Below the pieces are notes generated by a model that saw nothing but the letters and a program-made list of their open reading frames with translations, did not search any database and had not been told where the DNA came from. The translations under genes were made by a program, and so were the position numbers. This document shows positions 1 through 7,940 of a stretch of 64,000 bases of DNA, piece after piece. The DNA comes from Massilia arenae (GTDB lineage Bacteria; Pseudomonadota; Gammaproteobacteria; Burkholderiales; Burkholderiaceae_D). The stretch lies in assembly GCF_008014745.1 (NCBI RefSeq), contig NZ_VPFD01000006.1:112200-176199 (forward strand). Direction: 5' to 3'. Every line of letters starts with the position of its first letter. The first letter of the stretch is position 1.

Positions 1-237
1 GGCCTGCGCCAGGAAGTGGGCGGCGACATCCGCGTGACCCTGGTCTCGCCCGGCGTGGTGGAGTCGGAACTGGCCGATTCGATCTCGGACCCGCTGGCGC
101 GCGACACGATGCGCGAGTTCCGCAAGGGCGCCATCAAGCCGGAAGCGATCGCGCGGGCCATCGCCTTCGCCATCGAGCAGCCGGCGGATGTCGACGTCAG
201 CGAGATGATCGTGCGCCCGACGTCCAGCCCATACTGA
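1..237 (+). CDS. SDR family oxidoreductase, C-terminal part (truncated by window edge)
   Basis: Only the last 78 codons are visible; the gene starts before the window. The frame is open from base 1 to the TGA at 235-237. The visible part has the end of the Rossmann fold typical of short-chain dehydrogenases: the VTLVSPGVVESEL stretch matches the conserved post-catalytic 'xxPGxVxT' strand and loop, followed by the substrate-loop helices and an 'EAIARAIAFAIEQPADVDVSEMIVRP' style ending (given here as a family feature). The substrate cannot be inferred because the catalytic Tyr-Lys region is missing. It converges on the following glutathione transferase gene with a 12-base gap. Confidence 0.8.
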   Translation, partial: GLRQEVGGDIRVTLVSPGVVESELADSISDPLARDTMREFRKGAIKPEAIARAIAFAIEQPADVDVSEMIVRPTSSPY

Positions 238-249
238 TCCACGGCGACA

Positions 250-948
250 TCAGGACGGGATCTTGAGTCCCTTCTTGACCGAGGGGCGCGCCAGGAAACG
301 GTCCAGCGCGTCCCTCACATTGCCGAAATCTTCGGCGCCGATCAAATCCTCCGCCTCGTAGAAGTTCAGCAAACCATTAATCCAGGGGAATACCGCGATG
401 TCGGCAATGGTGAAGTCGTTGCCCGCGATCCAGGTATGCTGGGCCAGCTGCGCATCGATCACGCCGAGCAGCCGGCGCGATTCGGCCACATAACGGTCGC
501 GCGGGCGCTTGTCCTCGTAGTCCTTGCCGGCGAACTTGACGAAGAAGCCGAGCTGGCCGAACATCGGCCCCACCCCGCCGATCTGGAACATCACCCACTG
601 GATGACGCGGTAGCGTCCCGCCACGTCGCTTGGAATGAGCTTGCCGCTTTTCTCGGCCAGGTAGAGCAGGATCGCGCCCGATTCGAACAGCGCCAGCGGC
701 TGTCCGTCCGGACCGTCCGGATCGAGGATGGCGGGAATCTTGTTGTTCGGGTTCAGCGACAGGAAGGCCGGCGAGTTCTGCTCATCCTTGGCGAAGTCGA
801 CCTTGTGCACCTCGTACGGCAGGCCGATTTCTTCCAGCATGATCGGAATCTTGACGCCGTTCGGGGTCGGCATCGAGTACAGCTGCAGCCGCTCGGGATG
901 CGCCGCCGGCCATTTCTTGGTGATGGGAAAATCGGAAAGCGTGGTCAT
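250..948 (-). CDS. Glutathione S-transferase family protein (YfcG/Ure2p-like)
   Basis: A 232-residue cytosolic thioredoxin-fold transferase. The N-terminal domain (about residues 20-105) has the PTPNGVKIPIMLEEIGL segment, the cis-Pro motif NPNNKIPAI and the glutathione-gripping FESGAILLYLAE motif. The rest is the all-helical C-terminal domain with DFTIADIAVFPW. The 'TPNG' active-site region and the Asn-rich 'NPNNKIP' are typical of the nu-class/YfcG type, which reduces disulfides or peroxides with glutathione. The ATG at 946-948 has a purine-rich site (AGAGG) about 10 bases upstream. It is probably a stand-alone gene, with wrbA next upstream on the same strand 105 bases away. The class is well supported; the substrate is unknown. 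Confidence 0.9.
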   Translation of the reverse strand: MTTLSDFPITKKWPAAHPERLQLYSMPTPNGVKIPIMLEEIGLPYEVHKVDFAKDEQNSPAFLSLNPNNKIPAILDPDGPDGQPLALFESGAILLYLAEKSGKLIPSDVAGRYRVIQWVMFQIGGVGPMFGQLGFFVKFAGKDYEDKRPRDRYVAESRRLLGVIDAQLAQHTWIAGNDFTIADIAVFPWINGLLNFYEAEDLIGAEDFGNVRDALDRFLARPSVKKGLKIPS

Positions 949-1053
949 GTCGTTGGCGCCTCTTCAGAAACCGCCGCGGCGGCAGAGTGCCAAGATACCA
1001 AAGATTCAATATGCCCGCTGCTCGCCAAGCGGCAGCGGGCCGGATCGCGTGGA

Positions 1054-1653
1054 TCAGCCGAACAGCTTGTTGGCGGTCTTGGCGATCAGTTCGCCCTGGT
1101 GGCGGGCGCCGCCCAAGTCTTTCTCGCTCGGCTGGCGCTGGCCCTGGCCGCCGGCGATGGTGGTGGCGCCGTAGGGGCTGCCGCCGACGATCTCATCCAG
1201 CGTCATCTGTTCCTGGTAGCTGTACGGCAGGCCGACGATGGTCATGCCGAAGTGCAGCAGGTTGGTGATGATCGAGAACAGCGTGGCTTCCTGGCCGCCG
1301 TGCTGGGTGGCGGTGGAGGTGAAGGCGCCACCCACCTTGCCGTTCAGCGCGCCGCGCGCCCACAGGCTGCCGGTCTGATCGAGGAAGGCCGCCATCTGGC
1401 CCGGCATGCGGCCATAGCGGGTCGGCGCACCGACGATGATGGCATCGTAATGCTCCAGCTCGGCGACGGTGGCGACTGGCGCGGCCTGCTCGAGCTTGAA
1501 GTGGGCGCCCTTGGCGACGTCTTCAGGAACGGTTTCGGGAACCCGCTTGACGTCGACCGTAGCGCCCGCACTGCGCGCGCCTTCGGCGACGGCATTTGCC
1601 ATCGTCTCGATGTGGCCATACGACGAGTAATACAGAACCAGTACTTTTGCCAT
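1054..1653 (-). CDS. wrbA: NAD(P)H:quinone oxidoreductase, type IV (WrbA)
   Basis: A 199-residue flavodoxin-like protein of normal WrbA length. The FMN phosphate-binding loop lies at the very N-terminus ([14 protein letters not shown]). The [12 protein letters not shown] and [10 protein letters not shown] segments are the WrbA-specific isoalloxazine-contacting loops. The family performs two-electron reduction of quinones with NAD(P)H, protecting cells from semiquinone cycling. The start at 1651-1653 has a strong GGAGGA site 5-6 bases upstream. Sitting beside a glutathione transferase suggests a small detoxification neighbourhood, but no operon is proven. Confidence 0.95.
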   Translation of the reverse strand: MAKVLVLYYSSYGHIETMANAVAEGARSAGATVDVKRVPETVPEDVAKGAHFKLEQAAPVATVAELEHYDAIIVGAPTRYGRMPGQMAAFLDQTGSLWARGALNGKVGGAFTSTATQHGGQEATLFSIITNLLHFGMTIVGLPYSYQEQMTLDEIVGGSPYGATTIAGGQGQRQPSEKDLGGARHQGELIAKTANKLFG

Positions 1654-1775
1654 CGACTTCCTCCATGTGTGGGATTCAGGACGGCCATTGTAGCGACAAT
1701 GGCCGAATGTCCGTTTTCGGGAACACAGGGATTGTGCAGGCGAGGCCGCCTGCGCGCACTAGGCCTTAAGTCGGA

Positions 1776-2675
1776 TCAGATCCAGTAGATGAAGGCAGCC
1801 AGCGCGATGACCAGCGCCACGCGGGTGATGTTGTAGGCGGTCTTGTTCCAGGCCTTGAAGCGGCGGCGGTACTGGCCGGCATAGAAGGAAATGCGGAACA
1901 GCTTGCTCACCAGGCCGACCTGGTCGCCGGACTCGTTGGGCGAAGCGGCGGCGGTCATCACGGTGCGGCCGAACCAGCGGTTGAAGGCCTGCATCCAGCG
2001 GTAGCGCATCGGGCGCTCGACGTCGCAGAACAGGATCACGCGGTCGCTCTCGCTGCCGTTGATCGCCCAGTGGATAAAAGTTTCGTCGAACACGACGCCC
2101 TCGCCGTCGCGCCAGCTGTGGCGCTCGCCGTCGACGTCGATGAAGCAGCGGTCGTCGTTCGGCGTGGCCAGGCCCAGGTGGTAGCGCATCGAGCCGGCGA
2201 ACGGATCGCGGTGCGGATTGAGCTTGCCGCCCGGCGGCAGCTCGGCGAACATCGCCGCCTTGACGGACGGGATCGATTGCAGCAATGCATAGGTCTGCGG
2301 GCACAGGCGCTCGGCCGACGGATGGCTGGCGTCATACCATTTGAGGTAGAAGCGCTTCCAACCGTTCTTGAAGAAGGAATTGAAGCCGGCATCGTCGTTC
2401 TGCTCGGCGGCCTTGATCTTCTTGAGCGCGAGCAGGTTCTCGGCTTCGGCACGGATGATCGGCCAGTTCTCTTGCAGGCGCGCCAGTTCGGGGAACTCGC
2501 TCACCGGGATGAAGGGCGTGTTCGGCACCTTCGAGAACTTGTGCATGAAAATATTGATCGGCGCCATGAACGACGAGTGATCGAAGATCTGGCGACGGAA
2601 CGGCAGGCGCACGCGCCCGCGGAAATGGATGTGCAGGATAGACAGAATATAGAAACCTACCACGACCCACTTCAT
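1776..2675 (-). CDS. lpxO: Aspartyl/asparaginyl beta-hydroxylase family protein (LpxO-like lipid A hydroxylase)
   Basis: 299 residues from the ATG at 2673-2675, chosen over an ORF start 21 bases upstream because a GGAGG site sits 5 bases before it. A transmembrane segment at each end (MKWVVVGFYILSILHIHF at the N-terminus and a hydrophobic C-terminal tail) frames a cytosolic Fe(II)/2-oxoglutarate dioxygenase domain. The iron ligands are visible as His and Asp in PHRDPF and a distal His in ETFIHWAING, followed by an Arg-containing strand (DRVILFCDVERP) for 2-oxoglutarate. This layout matches LpxO, which 2-hydroxylates the secondary acyl chain of lipid A at the inner membrane. The family is sure; the lipid A role is inferred. 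Confidence 0.85.
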   Translation of the reverse strand: MKWVVVGFYILSILHIHFRGRVRLPFRRQIFDHSSFMAPINIFMHKFSKVPNTPFIPVSEFPELARLQENWPIIRAEAENLLALKKIKAAEQNDDAGFNSFFKNGWKRFYLKWYDASHPSAERLCPQTYALLQSIPSVKAAMFAELPPGGKLNPHRDPFAGSMRYHLGLATPNDDRCFIDVDGERHSWRDGEGVVFDETFIHWAINGSESDRVILFCDVERPMRYRWMQAFNRWFGRTVMTAAASPNESGDQVGLVSKLFRISFYAGQYRRRFKAWNKTAYNITRVALVIALAAFIYWI

Positions 2676-2854
2676 CACATCCTCCATCGCAGCCACCCAA
2701 GCGGCTGACTCCCTTGATCAAGGACGCAGGATACCACAACGGCTACTGGGCCGTAGCAGCCCCGCCGACTTCCTGGAGAGGGAGGATGGCGCCGGCGCAC
2801 GGGCTGAAAGGCCCGCCTGCCGGCGCTGGCGGTGGCAACACCGCCAGGAAAATG

Positions 2855-3088
2855 TCAGTGCAGCACCGACGTCATCGCATACCCTTTTTCGGCGATCTGG
2901 CCGCTCAGGTTATCGATGTCGAAATCCTCGATCTGGTCGGCGTTGTCGTCGACCTCGAAGGCACGGGCTTCGATCTCCCAATCGGTATTGGTGGCTTCTT
3001 CGGGGATGTTCTTGGCTTCGGGTACGGCCAGGTACGAGAACTTGCCGTCGTGTTCGGCTCTGCGGTAAATATCCAGGCGCATAGTCAT
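2855..3088 (-). CDS. Small conserved acidic protein (resembles DUF6139)
   Basis: A 77-residue acidic soluble protein, no signal peptide, starting with MTMRLDIYRR and containing a PEEATNTDWE block and an Asp-rich second half. An AGAGGAAA site abuts the ATG at 3086-3088. I recall similar short proteins in Burkholderiales annotated as DUF6139, but this is from memory. No function is known. It is monocistronic, with 158 bases to lpxO downstream and the small membrane gene upstream. Confidence 0.75.
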   Translation of the reverse strand: MTMRLDIYRRAEHDGKFSYLAVPEAKNIPEEATNTDWEIEARAFEVDDNADQIEDFDIDNLSGQIAEKGYAMTSVLH

Positions 3089-3203
3089 TTTCCTCTAATC
3101 AATGCGCGCTTTCCGGATGAAAGCGCGCAGCTCCACAGTAGAAGATCAAGTGGCCATAGTCTGTTATCTGCCGAACATTCTGCCGAAGACTTAAGCAGGC
3201 TCG

Positions 3204-3404
3204 TCAGCGCGCCGGATTGTGACCGAGCACGCGCGCAGGCAGCATGACGATCGCGCGTAGCAGGTTGAACACGGCATCGACGCCGATCCCAAGCAGGCGG
3301 AACGGCAGCAACAGCAGCCACACCACAGGATACAGCAGCAGGGCAAGCAGCGCGATTGGCCAGCAAAGGAACAGCAGCACCAACCATACCAGGAAACTCA
3401 GCAT
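3204..3404 (-). CDS. Small hydrophobic membrane protein, function unknown
   Basis: 66 residues. The first 40 are almost entirely Leu/Val/Trp/Ala, enough for two short membrane segments, followed by an amphipathic tail ending HNPAR. A GGAGAAAG site lies 5-6 bases before the ATG at 3402-3404, which supports translation. No domain is recognised. The repeat pair at 3532-3620 lies upstream of its start. Confidence 0.65.
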   Translation of the reverse strand: MLSFLVWLVLLFLCWPIALLALLLYPVVWLLLLPFRLLGIGVDAVFNLLRAIVMLPARVLGHNPAR

Positions 3405-3531
3405 CGTCTTTCTCCATGAAGAAGCATCATGGTGAATGTAGGCCGAAAAAGGTGCTGGGGCCAGCGGGGTGCGATAAACGGGAGGAAATGTGGGCTGAAC
3501 GGTAGCAACGACCGATCAAGCCGCCGCATGC

Positions 3532-3620
3532 ACGTCGCCCCCGCGGAGGCGGGGGCCTAAGTTTGCAAGCATAGCGATGACGCGTGCAGAACTTAGGCCC
3601 CCGCCTTCGCGGGGGCGACG
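3532..3620. repeat. Paired REP-like palindrome, pair A
   Basis: Two copies of a roughly 30-base element lie in inverted orientation, at 3533-3561 and 3590-3619. Each folds as GCCCCCGC, a 4-base loop (GGAG or CTTC), then GCGGGGGC, flanked by CGTC on one side and CTAAG on the other. The right copy is about 70 bases beyond the stop of the methyltransferase gene. The whole 3405-3688 spacer holds nothing else I can identify. Three more pairs of the same family occur in the window. Confidence 0.85.
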
Positions 3621-3688
3621 GGTAGCGCTAACTCAACAATTTCGTGAAACTAGACGCCTGCGCCGACTATACCGGCCGGCGCCGAGGA

Positions 3689-4627
3689 TCAGGCGTAGGT
3701 GGCCGCTTCCTCGACCGCCGGCGCATGCGCCTCGGTGGCCGCCTGCTCGGTCACGACCTCGACCTTGATCGACGCCTGCAGCGACGGGATCGAGCCGCCA
3801 GCGCGGTAGGCGAACGACATGCGCAGCAGGTCGCCAGCCTTGACCTCGACCGGACGGTACAGCGGCAGGGTCATGTAGTGGTTGAGCCAGTCGATCGTGG
3901 TCGCCTGTTCCTGCACGATGGCCAGCACGTTCTTGGTCACGAAACGCATCGCGTTCAGGGTGCCGCCCTGCTCCACCACCATCGAGCCTTCCCAGGCGAT
4001 CAGGCTGTCGACCGGCTGGCTGAAATCGAGGATGCTGTACACGGCAGGCTGGGCCAGCTCGGCCGTGCCTGGCTGGACCACGCCGGTTTCCTGGAACTGG
4101 ACGATCGGGGCGTAGAAGCCGTCGAAGTCATACGCTTGCTGGACCGGCTGGACCGCCATGATCACGGCTTCCGGCATGAACAGCGGCAGCGGACCGCCGA
4201 ACTTGGCCAGGTAGCGGCGCTTGAACGATTCGATCACCTCGACCTGTTTTTCGCGCAGCATGCCGACATGGATCATCTCGCAGATCACGACGTCGACCGG
4301 TTCCGGCGGCAGGTAGTCGAAGGCGTCGGCGTGCACCACCTCGACCTTGTGGCCGTTGGGGTTCATCGCCAGGAAGCGGCGCGCTTCCTGCACCATGTCC
4401 GGGTTGAACTCGACGCAATACACTTTCGAGGCACTCTGGGCCGCGAAGAAAGAAAGCACACCAGTGCCACCACCCAGTTCCAGCACTTTCGCGCCGGGGA
4501 ACACGGAATAGTGGATGGCATTCTTGAAGCTGTGCATCCGGTTCTGGTCCATCAGCATATTGTGATGGTAGTGGACTGGAATGAACTGCCCCAGGTAGCA
4601 GCTTTCGATTTCGCGTTCGTTGAGCAT
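3689..4627 (-). CDS. Class I SAM-dependent methyltransferase (protein-arginine methyltransferase-like fold)
   Basis: 312 residues from the ATG at 4625-4627. This start is chosen because AAGGA lies 6 bases upstream; an earlier in-frame ATG at 4681 has no such site. The SAM-binding motif I is KVLELGGGTGVLSFFAA at about residues 44-60, with the acidic ribose-binding residue in YCVEFNPD, and ADAFDYLP and VVICEMIHVG as motifs II and III. The Glu in CEMIHVGML and the following beta-barrel-like C-terminal half resemble PRMT-type enzymes, so a protein substrate is possible but not shown. It ends near repeat pair A. Confidence 0.8.
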   Translation of the reverse strand: MLNEREIESCYLGQFIPVHYHHNMLMDQNRMHSFKNAIHYSVFPGAKVLELGGGTGVLSFFAAQSASKVYCVEFNPDMVQEARRFLAMNPNGHKVEVVHADAFDYLPPEPVDVVICEMIHVGMLREKQVEVIESFKRRYLAKFGGPLPLFMPEAVIMAVQPVQQAYDFDGFYAPIVQFQETGVVQPGTAELAQPAVYSILDFSQPVDSLIAWEGSMVVEQGGTLNAMRFVTKNVLAIVQEQATTIDWLNHYMTLPLYRPVEVKAGDLLRMSFAYRAGGSIPSLQASIKVEVVTEQAATEAHAPAVEEAATYA

Positions 4628-4754
4628 GGGTATCCTTGGTAATCGGTGGTCGTTTGACCGTAGAAGCATTATGGATACCATTGCCCTTGCGCAATTGGTC
4701 GAGCTAAGCGCGTTTTACCGTCCAATTCAGGATCGAATTGTCACGCGGGAAGGT

Positions 4755-5417
4755 TCAGCGGGTAGCGCCGCCCAGTTCCCTGGCCAGTTCGTCGCGTCCC
4801 GCCTGCTTGGCGATCTGGGCCGCGGTATGGCCTTCCGTATTCTTCAGCGCGGTGTTGGCGCCGCGGGCGACGAGGAGCCTCGACGTCGTATCCTTCCCCT
4901 CGCGCGCCGCCATCATCAATGGCGTAAAGGCGCCGCTGGCACGTGGCGACACGGCGTCGAGCTTGGCGCCTTGTTCGATCAGCAATTGCGCGATCTTGTC
5001 GTCGCCGCTGGCGGCGGCGTAGTGCAGCGCGGTCCAGCCCGGCTGGTTGACCTTGGCCCCTTTTTTCAGCAAGGCACGGACGACCTCTTCGTCGCGCTTG
5101 AAGGCGGCCATCATCAGCGCCGTATTGCCGTTGACCGCCTTGCGCTCGAGGTCGGTGCCCGGATGGCGCAGCAGTTCAAGGATCACCTCGCGCGAGCCTT
5201 CGCGGATGGCCAGCACCAGGGCCGGCTCGCCGCCCAGGGGATTGAGCTCATTGGCATTGACGACCGCACCGACCATCTTGCGCACCGTGCTGGCGTCATC
5301 CATCTGCACGGCGCGGAAGAAGGAACTCACCTGCTGGGGTGTTGGCGGCTCGACGGCGTGGGCGCCGGCGATTACGGCAAACAGCAAACTGGTGGCAAGC
5401 AAGCGGCGGATCGGCAC
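4755..5417 (-). CDS. Secreted ankyrin-repeat protein
   Basis: 220 residues with a GTG start at 5415-5417 preceded by AGGAG 8 bases upstream. The N-terminus (MPIRRLLATSLLFAVIAGAHA) is a signal peptide, so it should be periplasmic. About five ankyrin repeats follow from residue 35 to 215; typical cores are GNTALMMAAFKRDEEVVRAL, GWTALHYAAASGDDKIAQLL and a repeat ending with GHTAAQIAKQAGRDELAREL. The gene starts 3 bases after the tatD stop, so the two are almost certainly cotranscribed. Ankyrin repeats bind proteins; the partner is unknown. Confidence 0.9.
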   Translation of the reverse strand: MPIRRLLATSLLFAVIAGAHAVEPPTPQQVSSFFRAVQMDDASTVRKMVGAVVNANELNPLGGEPALVLAIREGSREVILELLRHPGTDLERKAVNGNTALMMAAFKRDEEVVRALLKKGAKVNQPGWTALHYAAASGDDKIAQLLIEQGAKLDAVSPRASGAFTPLMMAAREGKDTTSRLLVARGANTALKNTEGHTAAQIAKQAGRDELARELGGATR

Positions 5418-5420
5418 GTG

Positions 5421-6203
5421 TCAGCTCCTGGCGGTCTGGAACAAGTTGAAGAAATTCTCGCTGGTGCGGTCGGCAACCTCGCGCAGCGAGACGCCCTTGA
5501 GCGTGGCGATGTACTCGGCCACGTGGGCCACATAGCCCGGCTCGTTCATCCTGCCGCGGAACGGCACCGGCGCGAGATACGGCGAATCGGTCTCGATCAG
5601 CATGCGATCGAGCGGCACAGCTTGCGCCACCGCCTGCAATTCCTTGGCGCTTTTAAAGGTGACGATGCCCGAGAACGAAATGTAGAAACCCTGGGCCATG
5701 GCGGCTTCGGCCACGGCCAGCGATTCGGTGAAGCAGTGCATGACGCCGGCCACGCCTCCCGCATCCGTGCCGGCGCCCTCTTCCTTCATCAGGCGGATCG
5801 TGTCTTCGCTGGCGGCGCGGGTATGGATGATCAGGGGCTTGCGGGTTTCGCGCGAAGCACGGATGTGCACGCGGAATCGCTCGCGCTGCCATTCCAGGTC
5901 GCCTTCGAGACGGTAGTAGTCCAGGCCGGTTTCGCCGATGGCGACGATCTTGGGATGGTTGGCCAGCTCGACCAGCTGCTGCACGGTCGGCTCAGGCGTG
6001 TCTTCATAGTCGGGATGGACGCCGACCGAAGCGAAGATATGGGGATGCTGCTCGGCCAGGGCGAGTACTTGCGGGAAGTCCGGCAGGTCGACCGACACGC
6101 ACAGGGCGTGCGTCACCTTGTTCTCGGCCATCTTGGCCAGGATTTCGGGCATGCGGGCTGCCAGTTCCGGGAAATTGATGTGGCAATGGGAATCGATGTA
6201 CAT
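5421..6203 (-). CDS. tatD: TatD family metal-dependent hydrolase (3'-5' DNA exonuclease type)
   Basis: 260 residues of TIM-barrel amidohydrolase. The start at 6201-6203 (MYIDSHCHINF) is preferred over an ATG 36 bases upstream because TatD proteins normally begin at this first metal-binding strand. Metal ligands are visible: His-x-His in DSHCHINF, Glu in AIGETGLDYYR, His in PLIIHTRAA, His in VMHCFTES and Asp in LIETDSPYLAP. The family cleaves single-stranded DNA 3'-5' and is linked to oxidative DNA repair. In other betaproteobacteria it directly follows pilZ; here a plus-strand gene and an acetyltransferase gene intervene. Confidence 0.93.
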   Translation of the reverse strand: MYIDSHCHINFPELAARMPEILAKMAENKVTHALCVSVDLPDFPQVLALAEQHPHIFASVGVHPDYEDTPEPTVQQLVELANHPKIVAIGETGLDYYRLEGDLEWQRERFRVHIRASRETRKPLIIHTRAASEDTIRLMKEEGAGTDAGGVAGVMHCFTESLAVAEAAMAQGFYISFSGIVTFKSAKELQAVAQAVPLDRMLIETDSPYLAPVPFRGRMNEPGYVAHVAEYIATLKGVSLREVADRTSENFFNLFQTARS

Positions 6204-6374
6204 CCTGGCATTGTAAAGCCAGGTGGCAGGGAGCGCCATGCGGGCTACTACCGGGCAGTCGCCTTACTGCCCGTCCGGGGCCGAGAATCCATGCGGGGAA
6301 ACCGTGGTCAATGCGGCAAACGTGGATAACTTGCAACAACGTAAAAAGATCGAATCGTGCGCGCAACAAAATTC

Positions 6375-6403
6375 TTCACTTATCTTAGTATGTGTCATAT
6401 CAA
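6375..6403 (+). promoter_or_regulatory. Candidate sigma-70 promoter for the secreted protein gene
   Basis: TTCACT at 6375-6380 and TATCAA at 6398-6403 are separated by 17 bases, in a locally AT-rich stretch. A start about 7 bases downstream would give a leader of roughly 20 bases to the ATG at 6431. This is a consensus match only. Confidence 0.3.
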
Positions 6404-6430
6404 TTTTTTAACAACCGAAGAAATATCGCG

Positions 6431-6928
6431 ATGAAAACTGTCTCACTCCGCCTCCTGCCCTGCCTCGTCCTGATGGCCGCTTCGTTCTCGGCATCGGCCG
6501 GCCCGAGCGTGACCCGGGCGCTTGAAGTCAAAGGCGTATTCAATGAAAAAGTCGGTCCCGCGCCGCAATGTGCGTCCACCCTCGGTGGCAAGCTTGCCGG
6601 CCATGGTGAGACGGCGGACGGAACGCCAGTCGCGTTCGTCGGCGGAGATTGCTTCGCCCAATCTGGCACGACATTCACCTTCAGCAACGGCAAGTTCGTC
6701 CTGCTGTTCCCGAACGGCGACCAGATCTTCGCCAACTACGGTGGCCAGTTCCTTCCCACCGGCGCAGGCACTGCCTACGTCATGAACGGCGGCACCTTCA
6801 CCATCACCGGCGGCTCCGGCACCTATGCTCGCGCAACCGGCGGCGGCTATTTGAGCGGCACCGAGGACCTGTCTACCGGCGCCGGCACGATTGCGTTATC
6901 GGGTCGCGTTTCCTACAAGCCGAAATGA
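6431..6928 (+). CDS. Secreted Gly-rich beta-barrel-like protein, function unknown
   Basis: 165 residues from the ATG at 6431; an upstream in-frame ATG at 6392 would bury the signal peptide. MKTVSLRLLPCLVLMAASFSASA is a clear Sec signal with cleavage before GPSV. The mature part is rich in Gly, Thr, Phe and Tyr in alternating strands, ending with a GGTFTITGGSGTYARATGGG stretch, which resembles small allene-oxide-cyclase/dirigent-type barrels. That resemblance is only structural. Two Cys (CASTLGG and GGDCFAQ) could form a disulfide. It is a lone plus-strand gene placed between otherwise syntenic minus-strand genes and shares a terminator with the facing gene. Confidence 0.8.
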   Translation: MKTVSLRLLPCLVLMAASFSASAGPSVTRALEVKGVFNEKVGPAPQCASTLGGKLAGHGETADGTPVAFVGGDCFAQSGTTFTFSNGKFVLLFPNGDQIFANYGGQFLPTGAGTAYVMNGGTFTITGGSGTYARATGGGYLSGTEDLSTGAGTIALSGRVSYKPK

Positions 6929-6982
6929 TTGCTGAAACAGCGCCAGGCTGCGCTGACACAGCGTTGTAACGGCCCAAAGAAA

Positions 6983-7008
6983 AAAGAGCGGTATCTATCC
7001 CGCTCTTT
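6983..7008. terminator. Bidirectional intrinsic terminator
   Basis: A 9-base-pair stem, AAAGAGCGG paired with CCGCTCTTT around an 8-base loop. On the minus strand it is followed by a T-rich run, so it suits the end of the acetyltransferase/pilZ/holB/tmk/mltG strand; on the plus strand it lies 55 bases after the secreted protein gene. Confidence 0.8.
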
Positions 7009-7013
7009 CTACA

Positions 7014-7535
7014 TCAGTCTGCGACGCGCTTGCCCAGAATAATCAGGTCGCGCTCGATCCCGTCGAGATTAGCAACGCGCGGGAAATTCGCCCAGGTCTC
7101 GAACCCGTATTTGCGGAACAACGCCAGGCTCGGTTGGTTATGACCGAAGATAAAGCCCAGCAAGGTATGCACCTTGACCTCGGGCGCAAACGCCATCGCC
7201 AGCTCCAGGCAATAGCGCCCCAGTCCCTTTCCACGCGCGCTTTCGGCGATATAGATCGACACCTCGGCCGTGCCCGAATACGCCGGACGGCCATAGAAAT
7301 TAGAGTACGACAGCCAGCCCAGCACTTCCGGCTGCTCGCTCTTGTCCTCGGCATCGTGGATCACCCACAACGGACGCCGATCAGGCGTATGTTCATTGAA
7401 CCAACCCACGCGCGACTCGACCGTAATAGGTGCGGTGTCGGCGGTGACTTCACGCGAAGCGATGGTGGAATTGTAGATATCGACGATGACCGGCAGGTCG
7501 TCGAATCGAGCCAGGCGATGGACGTAGGATGGCAT
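7014..7535 (-). CDS. GNAT N-acetyltransferase (phosphinothricin acetyltransferase-like)
   Basis: 173 residues of one GNAT domain. The acetyl-CoA pyrophosphate loop is visible as ESARGKGLGRYCLE (R/Q-x-x-G-x-G/A), followed by the HNQPSLALFRKYGFE motif shared by phosphinothricin/methionine-sulfoximine acetyltransferases. The N-terminal ARFDDLPVIVDIYN strand also fits that subfamily. No Shine-Dalgarno site is obvious before the ATG at 7533-7535. It starts 17 bases beyond the stop of pilZ, so it is probably the last gene of that operon. The substrate is unknown. Confidence 0.88.
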   Translation of the reverse strand: MPSYVHRLARFDDLPVIVDIYNSTIASREVTADTAPITVESRVGWFNEHTPDRRPLWVIHDAEDKSEQPEVLGWLSYSNFYGRPAYSGTAEVSIYIAESARGKGLGRYCLELAMAFAPEVKVHTLLGFIFGHNQPSLALFRKYGFETWANFPRVANLDGIERDLIILGKRVAD

Positions 7536-7552
7536 GAAACGAAAGGTGGTAG

Positions 7553-7930
7553 TTACAGGGTATGGGTTGCGCGCGAAGACCGCAGCGCCGCGCCGAGGAT
7601 CTCTTCGATACGGGCCTTGGCGCGCTGTCCGGCCTCGTCGGCCGGGAAATGCACGCCGATGCCTTGCGCCTTGTTGTTATTGGCGCCGCTCGGGGTAATC
7701 CAGGCGACAGTGCCGGCGATCGGATATTTGTTCGGGTCGTCCATCAGCGCCAGGATCAGGTAGATCTCGTCGCCGATCTTATAAGGCTTGTTGGTCGGCA
7801 CGAACATGCCGCCATTTTTCAGGAACGGCATATAGGCCGCGTACAGCGCCGCCTTTTCCTTGATCGCCAGCGACAGCACCGAAGGCCGCGGGGCCTGGGC
7901 TGCATTTGTCTCTGGCTGGCTGACGCTCAT
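7553..7930 (-). CDS. pilZ: PilZ domain protein, type IV pilus type
   Basis: 125 residues from the ATG at 7928-7930 with AAAGGA upstream; a longer reading frame to 7984 overlaps holB and lacks such a site. The domain has the conserved strands SLAIKEKAALYAAYMPF, GGMFVPT and GDEIYLILAL. The RxxxR c-di-GMP motif of canonical PilZ domains is absent, as in the pilus-assembly PilZ, which does not bind the nucleotide itself. Position directly after holB is the usual one, where PilZ supports type IV pilus biogenesis with PilB and FimX-like partners (family knowledge). Confidence 0.9.
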   Translation of the reverse strand: MSVSQPETNAAQAPRPSVLSLAIKEKAALYAAYMPFLKNGGMFVPTNKPYKIGDEIYLILALMDDPNKYPIAGTVAWITPSGANNNKAQGIGVHFPADEAGQRAKARIEEILGAALRSSRATHTL

Positions 7931-7940
7931 CGTGGTCCTT

